A stretch of 5,341 bases of DNA, taken from NCBI GenBank assembly GCA_913009915.1, contig CAJVYZ010000228.1, positions 1 to 5,341 of the forward strand, read 5' to 3'. This stretch comes from an uncultured Gemmatimonadota bacterium (lineage in GTDB: Bacteria; Gemmatimonadota; Gemmatimonadetes; Gemmatimonadales; GWC2-71-9). Below the pieces are notes generated by a model that was not told where the DNA came from, made no database searches, and was given only the letters and a program-made list of their open reading frames with translations. Positions 5,294 to 5,341 of this stretch are shown in pieces (positions within the stretch are counted from its first letter, which is position 1; each line of letters begins with the position of its first letter). The translations under genes were made by a program, and so were the position numbers.

Positions 5294-5341
5294 AGATCGG
5301 AAGAGCACACGTCTGAACTCCAGTCACACTTAGAGAACGCG
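5294..5341. other. Illumina TruSeq adapter plus index-like bases (artefact)
   Basis: Bases 5294-5327 are an exact 34-nt match to the TruSeq read-2 adapter, from AGATCGGAAGAGC to CCAGTCAC. The 14 bases after it look like an index plus low-quality sequence and do not match the usual adapter continuation. Translated on the minus strand, the adapter gives the familiar contaminant peptide VTGVQTCALPIS. This is not genomic sequence. The true right end of the insert is about 5293. Confidence 0.98.

Noticed and set aside
5028..5327. Minus-strand open frame of 99 codons at the right end
   Set aside because: Its start and first residues are encoded by the sequencing adapter, and the rest is antisense to the pseudopilin gene.
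1..5341. Inverted terminal repeats suggesting a transposon or linear element
   Set aside because: The end sequences are inverted copies of each other only because both are Illumina adapter. No transposase or other mobile-element gene is present.
1..5341. A new multi-gene defence or biosynthetic system
   Set aside because: The genes are of mixed orientation, widely spaced and from families that commonly stand alone. No nuclease, toxin-antitoxin pair, reverse transcriptase, CRISPR or phage-related gene is visible.

Overview
This is a GC-rich bacterial contig from a Gram-negative organism. It carries a Sec signal peptide on a periplasmic protein, a membrane sensor with a Cache-like periplasmic domain, and a type II secretion/type IV pilus-type pseudopilin. 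The gene mix (secreted SnoaL-like protein, DinB-like protein, HD-GYP receptor, GspG-like pseudopilin) would fit Gemmatimonadota or another GC-rich soil or sediment lineage, but this is a guess. There is no rRNA, tRNA or other taxonomic marker.

Both ends are sequencing artefacts. Bases 5294-5327 are a perfect Illumina TruSeq read-2 adapter, followed by index-like bases to 5341. Bases 1-34 align without gaps to the reverse complement of the same adapter (27 of 34 identical). The genomic insert is therefore about 35-5293, and sequence just inside the left end may be less accurate than the rest.

Layout: 35-460 has no convincing gene, but ends in two back-to-back imperfect heptamer tandem arrays (411-455). 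461-928 (minus) is a secreted SnoaL/NTF2-like protein with a strong ribosome binding site and a perfect 8-bp stem-loop in its leader. 929-1163 is a divergent intergenic region holding that stem-loop and a second perfect palindrome. 1164-1478 (plus) is a 104-residue unrecognised protein. 1727-2215 (plus) is a DinB-like putative metalloprotein. 2216-2448 is intergenic with a sigma-54-like -24/-12 match. 2449-4665 (plus) is a 738-residue Cache-HAMP-GAF-HD-GYP receptor, a probable cyclic-di-GMP phosphodiesterase with intact motifs. 4776-5288 (plus) is a GspG-like pseudopilin whose stop lies 5 nt before the adapter.

The last two genes run in the same direction 110 nt apart. A link between cyclic-di-GMP turnover and a pseudopilin-based surface or secretion machine is plausible but rests only on proximity. 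The other genes look like unrelated single-gene units. I see no defence system, mobile element, CRISPR array, RNA gene or clearly new multi-gene system. The points most worth following up are the adapter ends, the heptamer arrays, the two palindromes and the sensor/pseudopilin pair.
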